Shown here: positions 1 to 7,532 of the stretch, in pieces | Layout: the number at the start of each line of letters is the position of its first letter | How positions within the stretch are numbered: the first letter of the stretch is position 1 | Source of the DNA: Dehalococcoidales bacterium | GTDB lineage: Bacteria; Chloroflexota; Dehalococcoidia; Dehalococcoidales; RBG-16-60-22 | Direction of reading: 5' to 3' | DNA: 20,528 nt | Assembly (NCBI GenBank): GCA_023135135.1 | Contig: JAGLTT010000002.1 | Location: forward strand, 1-20,528 | Position numbers and translations under genes: made by a program | The notes under the pieces: generated by a model | The model's database searches: none | Told to the model about the DNA's origin: nothing | What the model saw: the letters and a program-made list of their open reading frames with translations, nothing else

Positions 1-1
1 A

Positions 2-730
2 CACTGCTGCGGGGTGGCCGCCGGCAGTGAAATGAAGAGGGTTATCGTCCCGCCGATGTCTTCGGTGGCGGGGGCCTACGGTGCCTCCACGCTGGATGTC
101 ATTCACAGCTATGAAAGGTCGAGGAATACCCGGCTGTTTGACTATGCCAAGGGCGCCTACTTCTCTGATTTTGAAATGTTCAACTCTATCATCAATGAGC
201 TGAGGGAACTGGCCGTGAGAGATATCATCCTTGAGGGATTTATAGAGGAACAGGCGGCCTTCCGCTTGGAGCTTGAGATGAGATACGGCATGCAGTGGCG
301 CTATACGCCGGTTGAGTCCCCACTCCTGTTCATCCACAACACCGATGATGTGAAGAAGGTCTGTGACCGCTTTACGGAAGAGTTCAGCCGGATGTACAGC
401 GCCGAGGCGGCGTTCCCCCAGGGCGGCGTCGAGGTTGAGACCTACCGTCTCTTCGTACATCTACCCCTGCCGCACTTCATACTGACGGAGAGCGAAGCTG
501 TGGGGACAAAGACACCCAAAGCCGCCCTCAAGGGACAGAGGGACGCTTACTGGGAGAAACTCGGCGGATTCAAGCTGACGGATATTTACCAGTGGAACTT
601 GCTGCGGGCGGGTAACGTGATTGAAGGCCCGGCGGTAATAGAATCGGAAAACACCACGGTGGTCATCGAGCCCGACTGGACATTCACGATGGCCCCGGAA
701 CTATACGGGATGATTACCTATAATCAGTAG
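2..730 (+). CDS. hyuA: HyuA-type ketone carboxylase/hydantoinase ATP-binding subunit, C-terminal part (5' end off window)
   Basis: The frame is open to the left edge, so this is about the last 240 residues of a protein normally near 700 residues. The first visible residues (HCCG) align with the THCC segment of the complete HyuA-like protein at 12569-14704, and the ASTLDVIHSYE stretch aligns with its SSTMDILHLYE. The C-terminal region is also shared: an FPQGG motif, an RDAYW motif and a final GNVIEGPAVIESENTT beta segment. In this family (acetone carboxylase beta, acetophenone carboxylase alpha, N-methylhydantoinase A) the missing N-terminal half carries the ATP site that phosphorylates the substrate. 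The gene is followed after 38 bases by a HyuB-type partner, so the two probably form one enzyme. The start is not in the window; the internal GTG at 14 is not a real start. Family assignment is firm, substrate unknown. Confidence 0.9.
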   Translation, partial: HCCGVAAGSEMKRVIVPPMSSVAGAYGASTLDVIHSYERSRNTRLFDYAKGAYFSDFEMFNSIINELRELAVRDIILEGFIEEQAAFRLELEMRYGMQWRYTPVESPLLFIHNTDDVKKVCDRFTEEFSRMYSAEAAFPQGGVEVETYRLFVHLPLPHFILTESEAVGTKTPKAALKGQRDAYWEKLGGFKLTDIYQWNLLRAGNVIEGPAVIESENTTVVIEPDWTFTMAPELYGMITYNQ

Positions 731-756
731 TTTTCGTGAGGAATTGAATAAGAAAG

Positions 757-762
757 AGGAGG
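757..762 (+). promoter_or_regulatory. Shine-Dalgarno site that favours the ATG at 769
   Basis: A perfect AGGAGG ends directly against the ATG at 763, leaving no spacer, but lies 6 bases before the in-frame ATG at 769. The second ATG is therefore the more likely start of the HyuB-type gene. Confidence 0.7.
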
Positions 763-768
763 ATGGAA

Positions 769-2853
769 ATGCCAGGTGCTATCGATTACGAAATCAGTAA
801 ACGATTACATCCAGAGCCTCCCACCGAGGAAGAACTGGAATATATGAAGGATATTGAGCCCACTTCAGCGGGTATTTTGCTCCATAAGCTGCATACCATA
901 ACATCCGAGGGTAATGAGACTCTTGTCAAGCTCGGTGCCAGTACCGGATGCCGCTGGGGAGACACGGCCGCGGCCATTTATACCAGGTCGGGTGACAGCG
1001 CTGTCTGTGCCTCGGGTCTGTATTTTCATGCCGTGCTGGGTTCTACGGATGTAAAGTATATCATGAAGTATTGGGTGAATGAGCCTAGCGTTGGTGTCAA
1101 GCCAGGAGACGCATTCTTTTGTAATATGCCCTATATCCGTGGTACGCATCCGCCGGATATGGCCATATATGCACCGATATTCTACAAAGATAAGCTGGTA
1201 TGCTGGATTGGAGCCGTAGTCCATACCGGGGAATGCGGTGCCTGCGAACCCGGCGGCATGCCTAGCGGTTCGAGGAGTATGTATGAGGAGGGACTGCAAG
1301 TCCCTGCCTTGAAAATCGCTGAGAACTACAGATTAAAAGAAGATGTTATCAATTATTTTAACCACATGGTGCGGGACCCCCGGGCCATGACCCTGGATAT
1401 CAAGGCAAGAATGGCCTGTTTGAGAGTAATGGAGAAACGTTTGTTGCCCGTTATCGAAAAGGTATCACCCGAGCACATGATTGGGATTCTCAGGTATGCT
1501 ATTCAGATTACCGGTGAAGCCGCCCGGAAGCGCATCAGCCAATGGACTGACGGTAAGTACAGCTTTGTCCAGTTCATCGACGCCGTAGGTATACTGCAGC
1601 GACTGACGAAAGTCGCCGTCACGCTGGAGAAAAAAGGCGACCACCTGTACTTCGATTATGAAGGCACCTCTCCGGAAGTTTTTGACCGCGTGGCCAATTC
1701 CCCGGGAACGGGAGTGGTCGGCGTCAACACGGTTTATTTGTTGGGGCACCTGTTCTACGATTTACCCCATAATTCGGGTATCCTGGAGCCGATGTCGTTC
1801 AAGATGCCGCAGGGCACTATCGTCAATGCCAGCCGCGAGTCTCCCAAGGCCGGCTGCGCCTATGTCCATGAAGCGGGCTCGCTGGCCGTGCAGTACGTGC
1901 TGCAGAATGTAGTTTATGCCGCCAGCCCGGAGCGAACCGAATGTGCCGGTAACCGTGGTTTCGATACCCTGTCCTACGGCGGCGTTAACCAGTATGGCGA
2001 GCCGTTTGCCGATGCGGGAGCCGAGATGAACGGTATCGGGTTCGGCGCCCGAAGCTATAAAGACGGGGTGGATGTGGCCGGGGCCTACTTTGCGCCGATG
2101 ACCTCCGAGCCGGGAGAGGTTGAAAGCCTGGAATCACACCTGCCGTTTCTCTACCTGTACCGCGGCTTCCATCAGGACAGCTGCGGCCACGGCAGATACC
2201 GGGGTGGTGTCGGCATGGACTACGCCGTGAAAATCCACGCCGTACCCGGTGCCGCGTTAGGCACCTGGGGCTTCGGCTCCAAAATAACGCTGTCCCAGGG
2301 TATCTTCGGCGGCTACGGTGTCCCGGCCCTGCCTTTCCTGGCGATTTCCGGCTCCAATCTAAATGAAATGCTGCGTACGACCGACCCGAACATTCCCAGT
2401 TCAGCCCGGATGCTCTATCAGGAACAGGCGATTAAAGGTCACTACAACCTGCGGGGATATCCCTGCGTGGCCGAGCCTACAAGAGAAGGTGATTTGGTGG
2501 CCGGTGGTACCGGCGGCGGTGGCGGCTATGGAGACCCGATTGAACGCGACCCATCGCTGGTTATGAAAGACCTGGAGAATGGGACTATATCACACTGGGC
2601 CGCAAAGAACGTCTATAAAGTCATCTATGACGAGATAAGATTCGCGGTAGATGAGGAAAAAACGAACTCCCTGCGCGAGCAGGAAAGAAAGGATAGAAAG
2701 ACAAGGGGCAAGAAATTCGCGGAATTTGAGAAGGAATGGGCGAAGAAGAAACCCGGCGACGAGACTCTGGAGTTTTACGGCACGTGGCCGGCGCCCAGTT
2801 ACGAATCGTTTGATTATTTCGGTCACTGGCCGGGGGTATCGGTAAATGGATAA
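769..2853 (+). CDS. hyuB: HyuB-type ketone carboxylase subunit (acetone/acetophenone carboxylase-like)
   Basis: Member of the hydantoinase B/acetone carboxylase alpha family, which carries the metal-containing carboxylation site in the carboxylases. Counting from ATG 769 (694 residues), a candidate metal triad H127, D130 and H152 is visible in the GTHPPD and AVVH segments, followed by ACEPGGMP. The glycine-rich C-terminal GGTGGGGGYGDP motif near residue 580 is typical of the family. The tail has an FEKEW and YGTWP pattern shared with the paralogue at 14720-16777, which suggests a carboxylase rather than a simple hydantoinase. It follows the HyuA-type gene by 38 bases, and its 3' end overlaps the CoA-transferase gene by 8 bases, pointing to one transcript and coupled translation. 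No gamma subunit gene lies next to it in the window; one could be to the left. Family is sure, substrate not. Confidence 0.92.
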   Translation: MPGAIDYEISKRLHPEPPTEEELEYMKDIEPTSAGILLHKLHTITSEGNETLVKLGASTGCRWGDTAAAIYTRSGDSAVCASGLYFHAVLGSTDVKYIMKYWVNEPSVGVKPGDAFFCNMPYIRGTHPPDMAIYAPIFYKDKLVCWIGAVVHTGECGACEPGGMPSGSRSMYEEGLQVPALKIAENYRLKEDVINYFNHMVRDPRAMTLDIKARMACLRVMEKRLLPVIEKVSPEHMIGILRYAIQITGEAARKRISQWTDGKYSFVQFIDAVGILQRLTKVAVTLEKKGDHLYFDYEGTSPEVFDRVANSPGTGVVGVNTVYLLGHLFYDLPHNSGILEPMSFKMPQGTIVNASRESPKAGCAYVHEAGSLAVQYVLQNVVYAASPERTECAGNRGFDTLSYGGVNQYGEPFADAGAEMNGIGFGARSYKDGVDVAGAYFAPMTSEPGEVESLESHLPFLYLYRGFHQDSCGHGRYRGGVGMDYAVKIHAVPGAALGTWGFGSKITLSQGIFGGYGVPALPFLAISGSNLNEMLRTTDPNIPSSARMLYQEQAIKGHYNLRGYPCVAEPTREGDLVAGGTGGGGGYGDPIERDPSLVMKDLENGTISHWAAKNVYKVIYDEIRFAVDEEKTNSLREQERKDRKTRGKKFAEFEKEWAKKKPGDETLEFYGTWPAPSYESFDYFGHWPGVSVNG

Positions 2854-3571
2854 AATTGTCCCCGGTGCCCGGGAAGCCCTGGCCGATGTCTTTGACGGTG
2901 CCGTCATTCTGTGCGGCGGTTTCGGCTGCGTGGGCGGCATGCCGTCGACATTGCTCAGGGCACTTTCCGAGCTACCGGTGAAGAACCTTACCCTGGTCGG
3001 TAACGCCCCGGCGCTCGGATTGGAAGCCCAGAAGACGGCGGCCAGAACGATGCAGGTGCCGGATTCCTATGCTGATGGCTCATTGCTGCTGAAAAACGGG
3101 CAGGTGGGCAAACTGATCGCTTCCGTCCCGGCGATGGCCATTTTTCGACTGGAGGAGCCTTTTCCTATCGTCAAGGCACTGCAGGAGGGACAGAACATCG
3201 AAGTAGAACTCGTACCGCAGGGGACACTGGCGGCGAGAATGAAGGCTGCCAGAGCGGGTATTCCCGCCTTCTATACGCGCACTGGCACGGGGACATACCT
3301 GGAAAAAGGGAGAGAGGTCAGGCAGTTCGACGGGCAGGACTACCTGCTGGAACATGCCCTCAAGGCCGATTTCGGTATCATCAGGGCGCACAAGGGCGAC
3401 CGGCATGGCAATCTCGTCTACCGGGGCACCTCACGCACCTTCAACGCCACCATCGCTGGCGCCGCGGCGGTCACTATCGCCGAAGTAGACGAAGTGGTGG
3501 AGCTGGGCGCGCTTGACCCGGAAGCAATCGTCACACCCGGTATATATGTTAACCGTGTCGTCAAAAGGTAG
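2846..3571 (+). CDS. 3-oxoacid CoA-transferase subunit A (AtoD/ScoA type)
   Basis: Alpha subunit of a two-subunit class I CoA-transferase, which moves CoA from an acyl-CoA donor (often succinyl-CoA or acetyl-CoA) to a 3-oxoacid. The N-terminal glycine-rich CGGFGCVGGMPSTLL segment (residues about 23-37) matches the family's GGFGxxGxP motif. Further family landmarks are an AGIPAFYTRTGTGT segment near residue 137, an AHKGDRHGNLVYRGTSRTFN segment near 182, and a TPGIYVNRVV end. Its 241 residues are normal for the subunit. The ATG lies inside the upstream HyuB-type gene (8-base overlap), so translation is probably coupled to it. The beta subunit follows 12 bases later. This placement suggests that the acid made by the carboxylase is the CoA acceptor (inference). 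The exact oxoacid cannot be told from the sequence. Confidence 0.93.
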   Translation: MDKIVPGAREALADVFDGAVILCGGFGCVGGMPSTLLRALSELPVKNLTLVGNAPALGLEAQKTAARTMQVPDSYADGSLLLKNGQVGKLIASVPAMAIFRLEEPFPIVKALQEGQNIEVELVPQGTLAARMKAARAGIPAFYTRTGTGTYLEKGREVRQFDGQDYLLEHALKADFGIIRAHKGDRHGNLVYRGTSRTFNATIAGAAAVTIAEVDEVVELGALDPEAIVTPGIYVNRVVKR

Positions 3572-3583
3572 CAGAGGAGTGAA

Positions 3584-4300
3584 ATGAGCGCACCAAAGAA
3601 CAGGATGGATGAGCAAACGATAGCAATGCGTGTCGCCAGAGAATTTGAAGACGGCATGTATGTTAATCTGGGCGGCGGCATACCCACGCTGGCATGCAAC
3701 TTCGTGGCCGAGGGCAGGGAGGTCATTTTCCAAACGGAGAACGGCGGCCTCGGCTACGGTAATATAGCCTCGACGGAAGAGGCCGACTGGGACATGTTCA
3801 ATGCCAGTTTCCAGCCGGTTACCTATGCGCCGGGAATGAGCTTCTTCGACCATGATAATGCCTTCGATATGATACGGGGCGGTCATATTGACCTGAGCGT
3901 TCTGGGGGCCATGCAGGTATCTGAGCAGGGTGACCTCGCTAACTGGGCAATAGGAAATTTAGTCGATTACGACGGTGATGTCGTCGCCTGGATAAAAACC
4001 GGCAGGTTTCCGCCGGGCATTGGCGGCGCCATGGACCTGGCCGTGGGGGCGAAAAAAGTCATTGTTGCCATGATACATACAACGAGGGATGGCAGCCCCA
4101 AAGTCGTCAAGGAATGCACGTACGAGATAACCGCGTGCAGGTGTGTATCCCTCATCGTCACCGATATGGCCGTTATTGAGGTCACGCCGGCCGGCCTGGT
4201 TCTCAAAGAGGTAGCCCCCGGATTAACGCCCGATGACATTCAGGCCGTAACCGAACCCGAATTGATTATCGCCGATGACCTTAAGGAAGTAGAGCTATAG
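3584..4300 (+). CDS. 3-oxoacid CoA-transferase subunit B (AtoA/ScoB type)
   Basis: Catalytic beta subunit of the class I CoA-transferase. The nucleophilic glutamate that forms the enzyme-CoA thioester is E52, in the QTENGGLGYG motif. Other family signatures are GMYVNLGGGIPTL (residues 24-36), IRGGHIDLSVLGAMQV (near 96-111), GIGGAMDLAVGAKKVIVAMIHTT (near 145) and VAPGLTPDDIQAVTEPEL close to the end. Its 238 residues are normal and all expected motifs are present, so the enzyme should be active. An AGAGGAG Shine-Dalgarno stretch precedes the ATG. It follows subunit A by 12 bases. In acetone pathways the same reaction gives acetoacetyl-CoA from acetoacetate; here the sequence does not separate acetoacetate from a longer or aromatic 3-oxoacid. 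Confidence 0.95.
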   Translation: MSAPKNRMDEQTIAMRVAREFEDGMYVNLGGGIPTLACNFVAEGREVIFQTENGGLGYGNIASTEEADWDMFNASFQPVTYAPGMSFFDHDNAFDMIRGGHIDLSVLGAMQVSEQGDLANWAIGNLVDYDGDVVAWIKTGRFPPGIGGAMDLAVGAKKVIVAMIHTTRDGSPKVVKECTYEITACRCVSLIVTDMAVIEVTPAGLVLKEVAPGLTPDDIQAVTEPELIIADDLKEVEL

Positions 4301-4328
4301 CTCTGAAATTATCGTCAAAGAAATGGAC

Positions 4329-4335
4329 GAGGAGA
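4329..4335 (+). promoter_or_regulatory. Shine-Dalgarno site that favours the ATG at 4341
   Basis: GAGGAGA sits 5 bases before ATG 4341. The earlier in-frame ATG at 4323 lies upstream of it and has no comparable site, so it is probably not used. Confidence 0.65.
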
Positions 4336-4340
4336 ATTGC

Positions 4341-4748
4341 ATGAAGACCAGAGTGCCATTCAGAGAGGGGCTTTTTCAAGGGAGCGACGAAGAAGGCTCG
4401 TTGCTGGGAGCCAGGTGCCGGCAGTGCGGGCAGATAATCTTCCCCGGGAGAGAAGCCTGCCTGAACTGCCTGGGGCATGACCTGGAGTCAATATGCCTGA
4501 GCCGGAACGGGAAACTCTATACTTATACTATCGTGCATATGCCGAGCGAGCATTTCACCCCTCCCTATGCCGTTGGCTGGATAGAACTGCCGGAGGGCGT
4601 AAGAGTATTCAGTCAGATTAGAGGCTGGCAGGAATATCCTCTGGAAATAGGGATGGATATGACTTTACACTTTGAAAAGCTCTGGGATGAAGAGGAAAAA
4701 GAAGTGGTTGGGTACGTTTTTAGACCTTCTACAAATGGAGGAGCTTGA
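4341..4748 (+). CDS. Zn-ribbon/OB-fold (DUF35) protein, thiolase partner
   Basis: Small two-domain protein of the DUF35 type. From ATG 4341 (135 residues) it shows an N-terminal rubredoxin-like zinc ribbon with C26-x2-C29 and C40-x2-C43, followed by a beta-rich OB-fold region (about residues 53-128, with GKLYTYTIVH and YAVGWIELPEG). Proteins of this family are regularly encoded next to SCP-x-like thiolases and form complexes with them, probably binding the CoA part of the substrate. The thiolase gene starts only 4 bases after this stop codon, which fits such a complex. It follows the CoA-transferase in the same direction. Family is clear; the exact role in this pathway is inferred from context. 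Confidence 0.88.
   Translation: MKTRVPFREGLFQGSDEEGSLLGARCRQCGQIIFPGREACLNCLGHDLESICLSRNGKLYTYTIVHMPSEHFTPPYAVGWIELPEGVRVFSQIRGWQEYPLEIGMDMTLHFEKLWDEEEKEVVGYVFRPSTNGGA
4737..4743 (+). promoter_or_regulatory. Shine-Dalgarno site that favours the ATG at 4753
   Basis: GGAGGAG lies 9 bases before ATG 4753, inside the last codons of the DUF35 gene. Translation from 4753 gives MRDVAIIG, the usual thiolase N-terminus; the longer frame from 4672 adds a lysine-rich stretch without family likeness. Confidence 0.7.
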
Positions 4749-4752
4749 GAGG

Positions 4753-5898
4753 ATGAGAGATGTAGCTATCATCGGGGTGGGCAGCACCGTTATGGGTAAA
4801 TTCCCGGAGAGTTTGCCATATGAACTGGGTGCAGAAGCGGCCCGGGCGGCAATACAAGATGCCGGTATATCCCCCGGGGATTTACAGTTTGCCTATTGCG
4901 CTAATCTTTACGGAGGCATGGTAATCGGGCAGGCAGTTCTCGGAGAGATAGGTATAACTGATATTGAGCTGACCAATATTGAGAACGCCTGTACCGGCGG
5001 GGCAACCGCTGTCAGGAAGGCATGGTGGGATATTGCTTCCGGCCTCTACGATATCGGTATAGCAGTCGGCGTTGAATCTATAACCACGAGCCCTATGGCC
5101 GGCAAGCTGATAACACCGGCAAAGGGTGACATTACCGGAGAACTGGGTATGAACATGGTAGCCAGATTCGCTCTATCGCAGAGAAGATATATGGACATGT
5201 TTAACATTTCCCTGGAACAGATTGCTCAGGTCTCGGTCAAGAACCACCGGAACGGATGCATGAATCCGTACTCACAGTACCGGAAAGAACTTACTATTGA
5301 AGAAATTTTAAATTCCCGGCCTATTTGTGAGCCTATTACTCTATTACAGTGCTGCCCTTCCACTGACGGGGCCGCCGCCGCTATTTTAGTCCCTCTCGAT
5401 CTGGCCGGGAAATATACCAGCCAGCCGGTCACCATTGCTGCTTCGGTGCTGAAAAGCGGAGATTATGCATTCCGCTGGGAGGACATGACCTTCTCTGATA
5501 TGACCTCTAAATGTGCCAATAGTGCTTATGAAATGGCAGGCCTGGGGCCCGAAGACGTCAATGTCTGTGAACTCCATGATGCCTTCGCCATGAACGAGCT
5601 GCAGCATTACGTCGAGCTGGGTTTCTGTAAGAGGGGTGAAGAGGTACGCCTGCTCGAGGACGGTGTTACCGAACTGGGAGGTAAAATACCGGTGAATACC
5701 AGCGGCGGCCTGCTATCGAAAGGACATCCCGTAAGTGCCTCGGGTGTGGCCCAGATAGCCGAACTCGTCTGGCAGTTGAGAGGCCAGGCCGGCGAACGCC
5801 AGGTTGCCGGTGCTAAAGTCGCCCTGGCCCATGTTATCGGCGGCGAGGTTACCGGCCTGGAGTCCGGGGCTGTTGCCGTGCATATATTAAAAAGGTAA
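4753..5898 (+). CDS. SCP-x-like thiolase (acetyl-CoA C-acyltransferase family)
   Basis: Thiolase of the lipid-transfer-associated (SCP-x) group, expected to cleave a 3-oxoacyl-CoA with CoA to acetyl-CoA and a shortened acyl-CoA. Counting from ATG 4753 (381 residues), C80 in ENACTGG is the candidate nucleophile, H275 lies in the ELHDAF motif, and H325 in SKGHPVSASG is the catalytic histidine. The second catalytic cysteine of classical thiolases is replaced by H360 in LAHVIGG, as is usual in the SCP-x group. It lies 4 bases after the DUF35 gene, its likely complex partner. It is the last gene of the tight block beginning with the HyuA/HyuB pair and fits as the step after CoA transfer. Chain-length preference cannot be read from the sequence. 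Confidence 0.9.
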   Translation: MRDVAIIGVGSTVMGKFPESLPYELGAEAARAAIQDAGISPGDLQFAYCANLYGGMVIGQAVLGEIGITDIELTNIENACTGGATAVRKAWWDIASGLYDIGIAVGVESITTSPMAGKLITPAKGDITGELGMNMVARFALSQRRYMDMFNISLEQIAQVSVKNHRNGCMNPYSQYRKELTIEEILNSRPICEPITLLQCCPSTDGAAAAILVPLDLAGKYTSQPVTIAASVLKSGDYAFRWEDMTFSDMTSKCANSAYEMAGLGPEDVNVCELHDAFAMNELQHYVELGFCKRGEEVRLLEDGVTELGGKIPVNTSGGLLSKGHPVSASGVAQIAELVWQLRGQAGERQVAGAKVALAHVIGGEVTGLESGAVAVHILKR

Positions 5899-5940
5899 AT
5901 CAGTTTATAGGCGGAGAAACTGTTAGAGCCGGCATCAAAC

Positions 5941-5970
5941 TTGTAATTGATGAAGGCTTTTCTGTAAAAT
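5941..5970 (+). promoter_or_regulatory. Possible sigma-70-type promoter upstream of the ABC transporter operon
   Basis: TTGTAA (5941-5946) and TAAAAT (5965-5970) are separated by 18 bases, in the 211-base gap between the thiolase and the binding-protein gene. The -10 box matches the consensus at 5 of 6 positions and the -35 box at 4 of 6. The leader to the GTG start would be about 130 bases. The rest of this gap shows no convincing gene. Confidence 0.3.
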
Positions 5971-6109
5971 AGGGAAATCATATGCCTCTCTGAAGGTAGA
6001 GCGGGCAATAGATAGCTAGTACTGGTTAAAGGGGGTGGTTGAATGGCATGAGGAAAGAAATATAACAAACGTGGTATAAGCAATAGTCCATGTTACAGGA
6101 GGTATTGAA

Positions 6110-7384
6110 GTGAAGAAGTTATTTATAATATTGATGATGATTGTGCTGGTATGCGCCATGCCCCTGATCGCCTGCGGCGAAGAGGAGCCGGCACCCGCGC
6201 CAGCTCCCGCTCCAGCGCCAGCACCCGAGCCGGCCCCGCCAGAGAAAGACTCAATCGTTTTTGGCGGAGCAAGGTCTCTCTCAGGTTTCAATGCCATTGT
6301 TGCCGAGACATCCTTTAACCCGGCCTGGTACATGTGGGTTGAGGAAGTCAATGCCGCGGGCGGGATATACGTGGAGGAGTACGGCAAAAAACTCCCCATC
6401 GAAACAATAATGTACGATGATAAAAGCGACCGGGGCACCTTGGTGAAACTGCTGGAGAAATTAATCACGGAGGATAAGGTCGACTTTATACTGGGGCCCT
6501 GCAGCACGGGCTCTATCTTCGCGGCCGCCCCGATAGCCAATAAGTACGAGTATATAATGATCGGCGGCGAGGGTGGCTCGATAACGCTCGCGGAGTTCCT
6601 GCCCAGTATGCCCTATATCTTTCCCGTAATTCAGGACTCCAGTCATCAGATACCCCCTCTGGTCGAACTTATGGTTGAAAAAGGGGTGAAGACGGCGGCG
6701 GTAATCTACTTTGAGGACCTCCACGGCGTGGAGAATGCCTCCACGACAGTTATGGAGTGCCGCAAGGCGGGAATCGATATCGTCATGTACAAAAGCTTTC
6801 CGCTCGGGACCAAGGACCTGTCTCCCCTGTTGAGGGAGGCCAAGGCACTCGAAGTGGACGCCTTTCTCTCCATGTCCTATCCCGATGAGAGCTTCCTGGC
6901 TATCGGGCAGTCCATGGAGATTGACTTCAATCCAAAGGTGTTTTACGCCACCGTGGGTATCTACATGACTGTTCTTAAGGATATATTTGGTGATGAGGTA
7001 ATCGAGGGCATCATGGGCGGCGGAGCCTGGAACGGTAAGCAGTCTCCTCGAGCCGCGGAGCTGGAGGCCAAGCGAATCGAATTTACGGGCCCGGGCGGCA
7101 TGGAGTACTGGGGATTCGCCGTTTTCTGGTCGGCTTTCCAGCATCTGCAGCAGTCTATCGAGATGGCCGGAACCCTCGACCAGACAGTGATAAGGGATAT
7201 ACTGGCCACGGAGAAGTTCGATACAGACTTCGGCCCGTGGTGGTATGAGAACCAGGTACCCGCACTCGAAGCTTATGCCGGCGTGGTCGGCCAGTGGCAG
7301 GATGGCTACTTTGAGGTCATATTGCCCACACCGAAGGCCACCGCGGATTCTATCTACCCCAAGCCGCCATGGCCGAAGCATTAA
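6110..7384 (+). CDS. ABC transporter substrate-binding lipoprotein, branched-chain amino acid (LivJ) type
   Basis: Extracytoplasmic solute receptor of the periplasmic-binding-protein type I fold used by Liv-type transporters. The start is a GTG with a perfect AGGAGG (6097-6102) 7 bases upstream. Residues 1-22 form a lipoprotein signal: MKKLF, a hydrophobic core, then the LIAC lipobox with C22 as lipid anchor. Residues about 27-44 are a Pro-Ala repeat linker that would hold the domain away from the membrane. The mature domain begins at about residue 48 (IVFGGARSLSG, in place of the usual 'G-ltG' start) and runs to 424. Two permease genes follow after a 148-base gap with a strong stem-loop. The family also takes up amides, aromatic acids and other small molecules, so the ligand is not necessarily an amino acid; the neighbouring ketone/oxoacid genes suggest a related substrate (inference). 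Confidence 0.92.
   Translation: MKKLFIILMMIVLVCAMPLIACGEEEPAPAPAPAPAPAPEPAPPEKDSIVFGGARSLSGFNAIVAETSFNPAWYMWVEEVNAAGGIYVEEYGKKLPIETIMYDDKSDRGTLVKLLEKLITEDKVDFILGPCSTGSIFAAAPIANKYEYIMIGGEGGSITLAEFLPSMPYIFPVIQDSSHQIPPLVELMVEKGVKTAAVIYFEDLHGVENASTTVMECRKAGIDIVMYKSFPLGTKDLSPLLREAKALEVDAFLSMSYPDESFLAIGQSMEIDFNPKVFYATVGIYMTVLKDIFGDEVIEGIMGGGAWNGKQSPRAAELEAKRIEFTGPGGMEYWGFAVFWSAFQHLQQSIEMAGTLDQTVIRDILATEKFDTDFGPWWYENQVPALEAYAGVVGQWQDGYFEVILPTPKATADSIYPKPPWPKH
6188..6241 (+). repeat. Pro-Ala dipeptide-encoding repeat in the lipoprotein linker
   Basis: Near-tandem CC-N GC-N codon pairs encode a run of about eight Pro-Ala or Pro-Glu dipeptides directly after the lipidated cysteine and an acidic patch. 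Codon choice varies between units (ccggca, cccgcg, ccagct, cccgct), so this is selected at protein level rather than a recent slippage product. Confidence 0.75.
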
Positions 7385-7421
7385 GCATTAATTAAAGAGT
7401 TTAGTTGTTATATCGCAGCAA

Positions 7422-7497
7422 GCAGGCTGCCTTGAGAGGCGAATGGTACGATGAGAATAACCATCGGCTATATTCTGTTGCTTTCAGGGCAGCCTGC
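7422..7497 (+). promoter_or_regulatory. Long stem-loop between the binding-protein and permease genes
   Basis: GCAGGCTGCC (7422-7431) and GGCAGCCTGC (7488-7497) are perfect inverse complements. Pairing extends inward to about 17 base pairs (7422-7438 with 7481-7497), including two G-U pairs, and encloses a loop of 42 bases that holds a smaller ATGGT/ACCAT helix. No T-run follows, so it is not a classical terminator. Such hairpins after a binding-protein gene can stabilise its mRNA and lower permease expression, giving the usual excess of binding protein. A competing short hairpin, GCAGC (7415-7419) with GCTGC (7426-7430), shares the left arm. Confidence 0.6.
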
Positions 7498-7532
7498 AAA
7501 TAATCGGTTGCCAGTGTTAGGAAACTATCATC

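Noticed and set aside
5901..5922. Inverted repeat CAGTTT/AAACTG just after the thiolase gene, considered as a terminator.
   Set aside because: Only 6 AT-rich pairs, a 10-base loop and no T-run behind it.
6461..7381. Minus-strand open frame of about 306 codons opposite the binding-protein gene.
   Set aside because: The binding protein has signal, linker and family motifs; the antisense product shows no family likeness.
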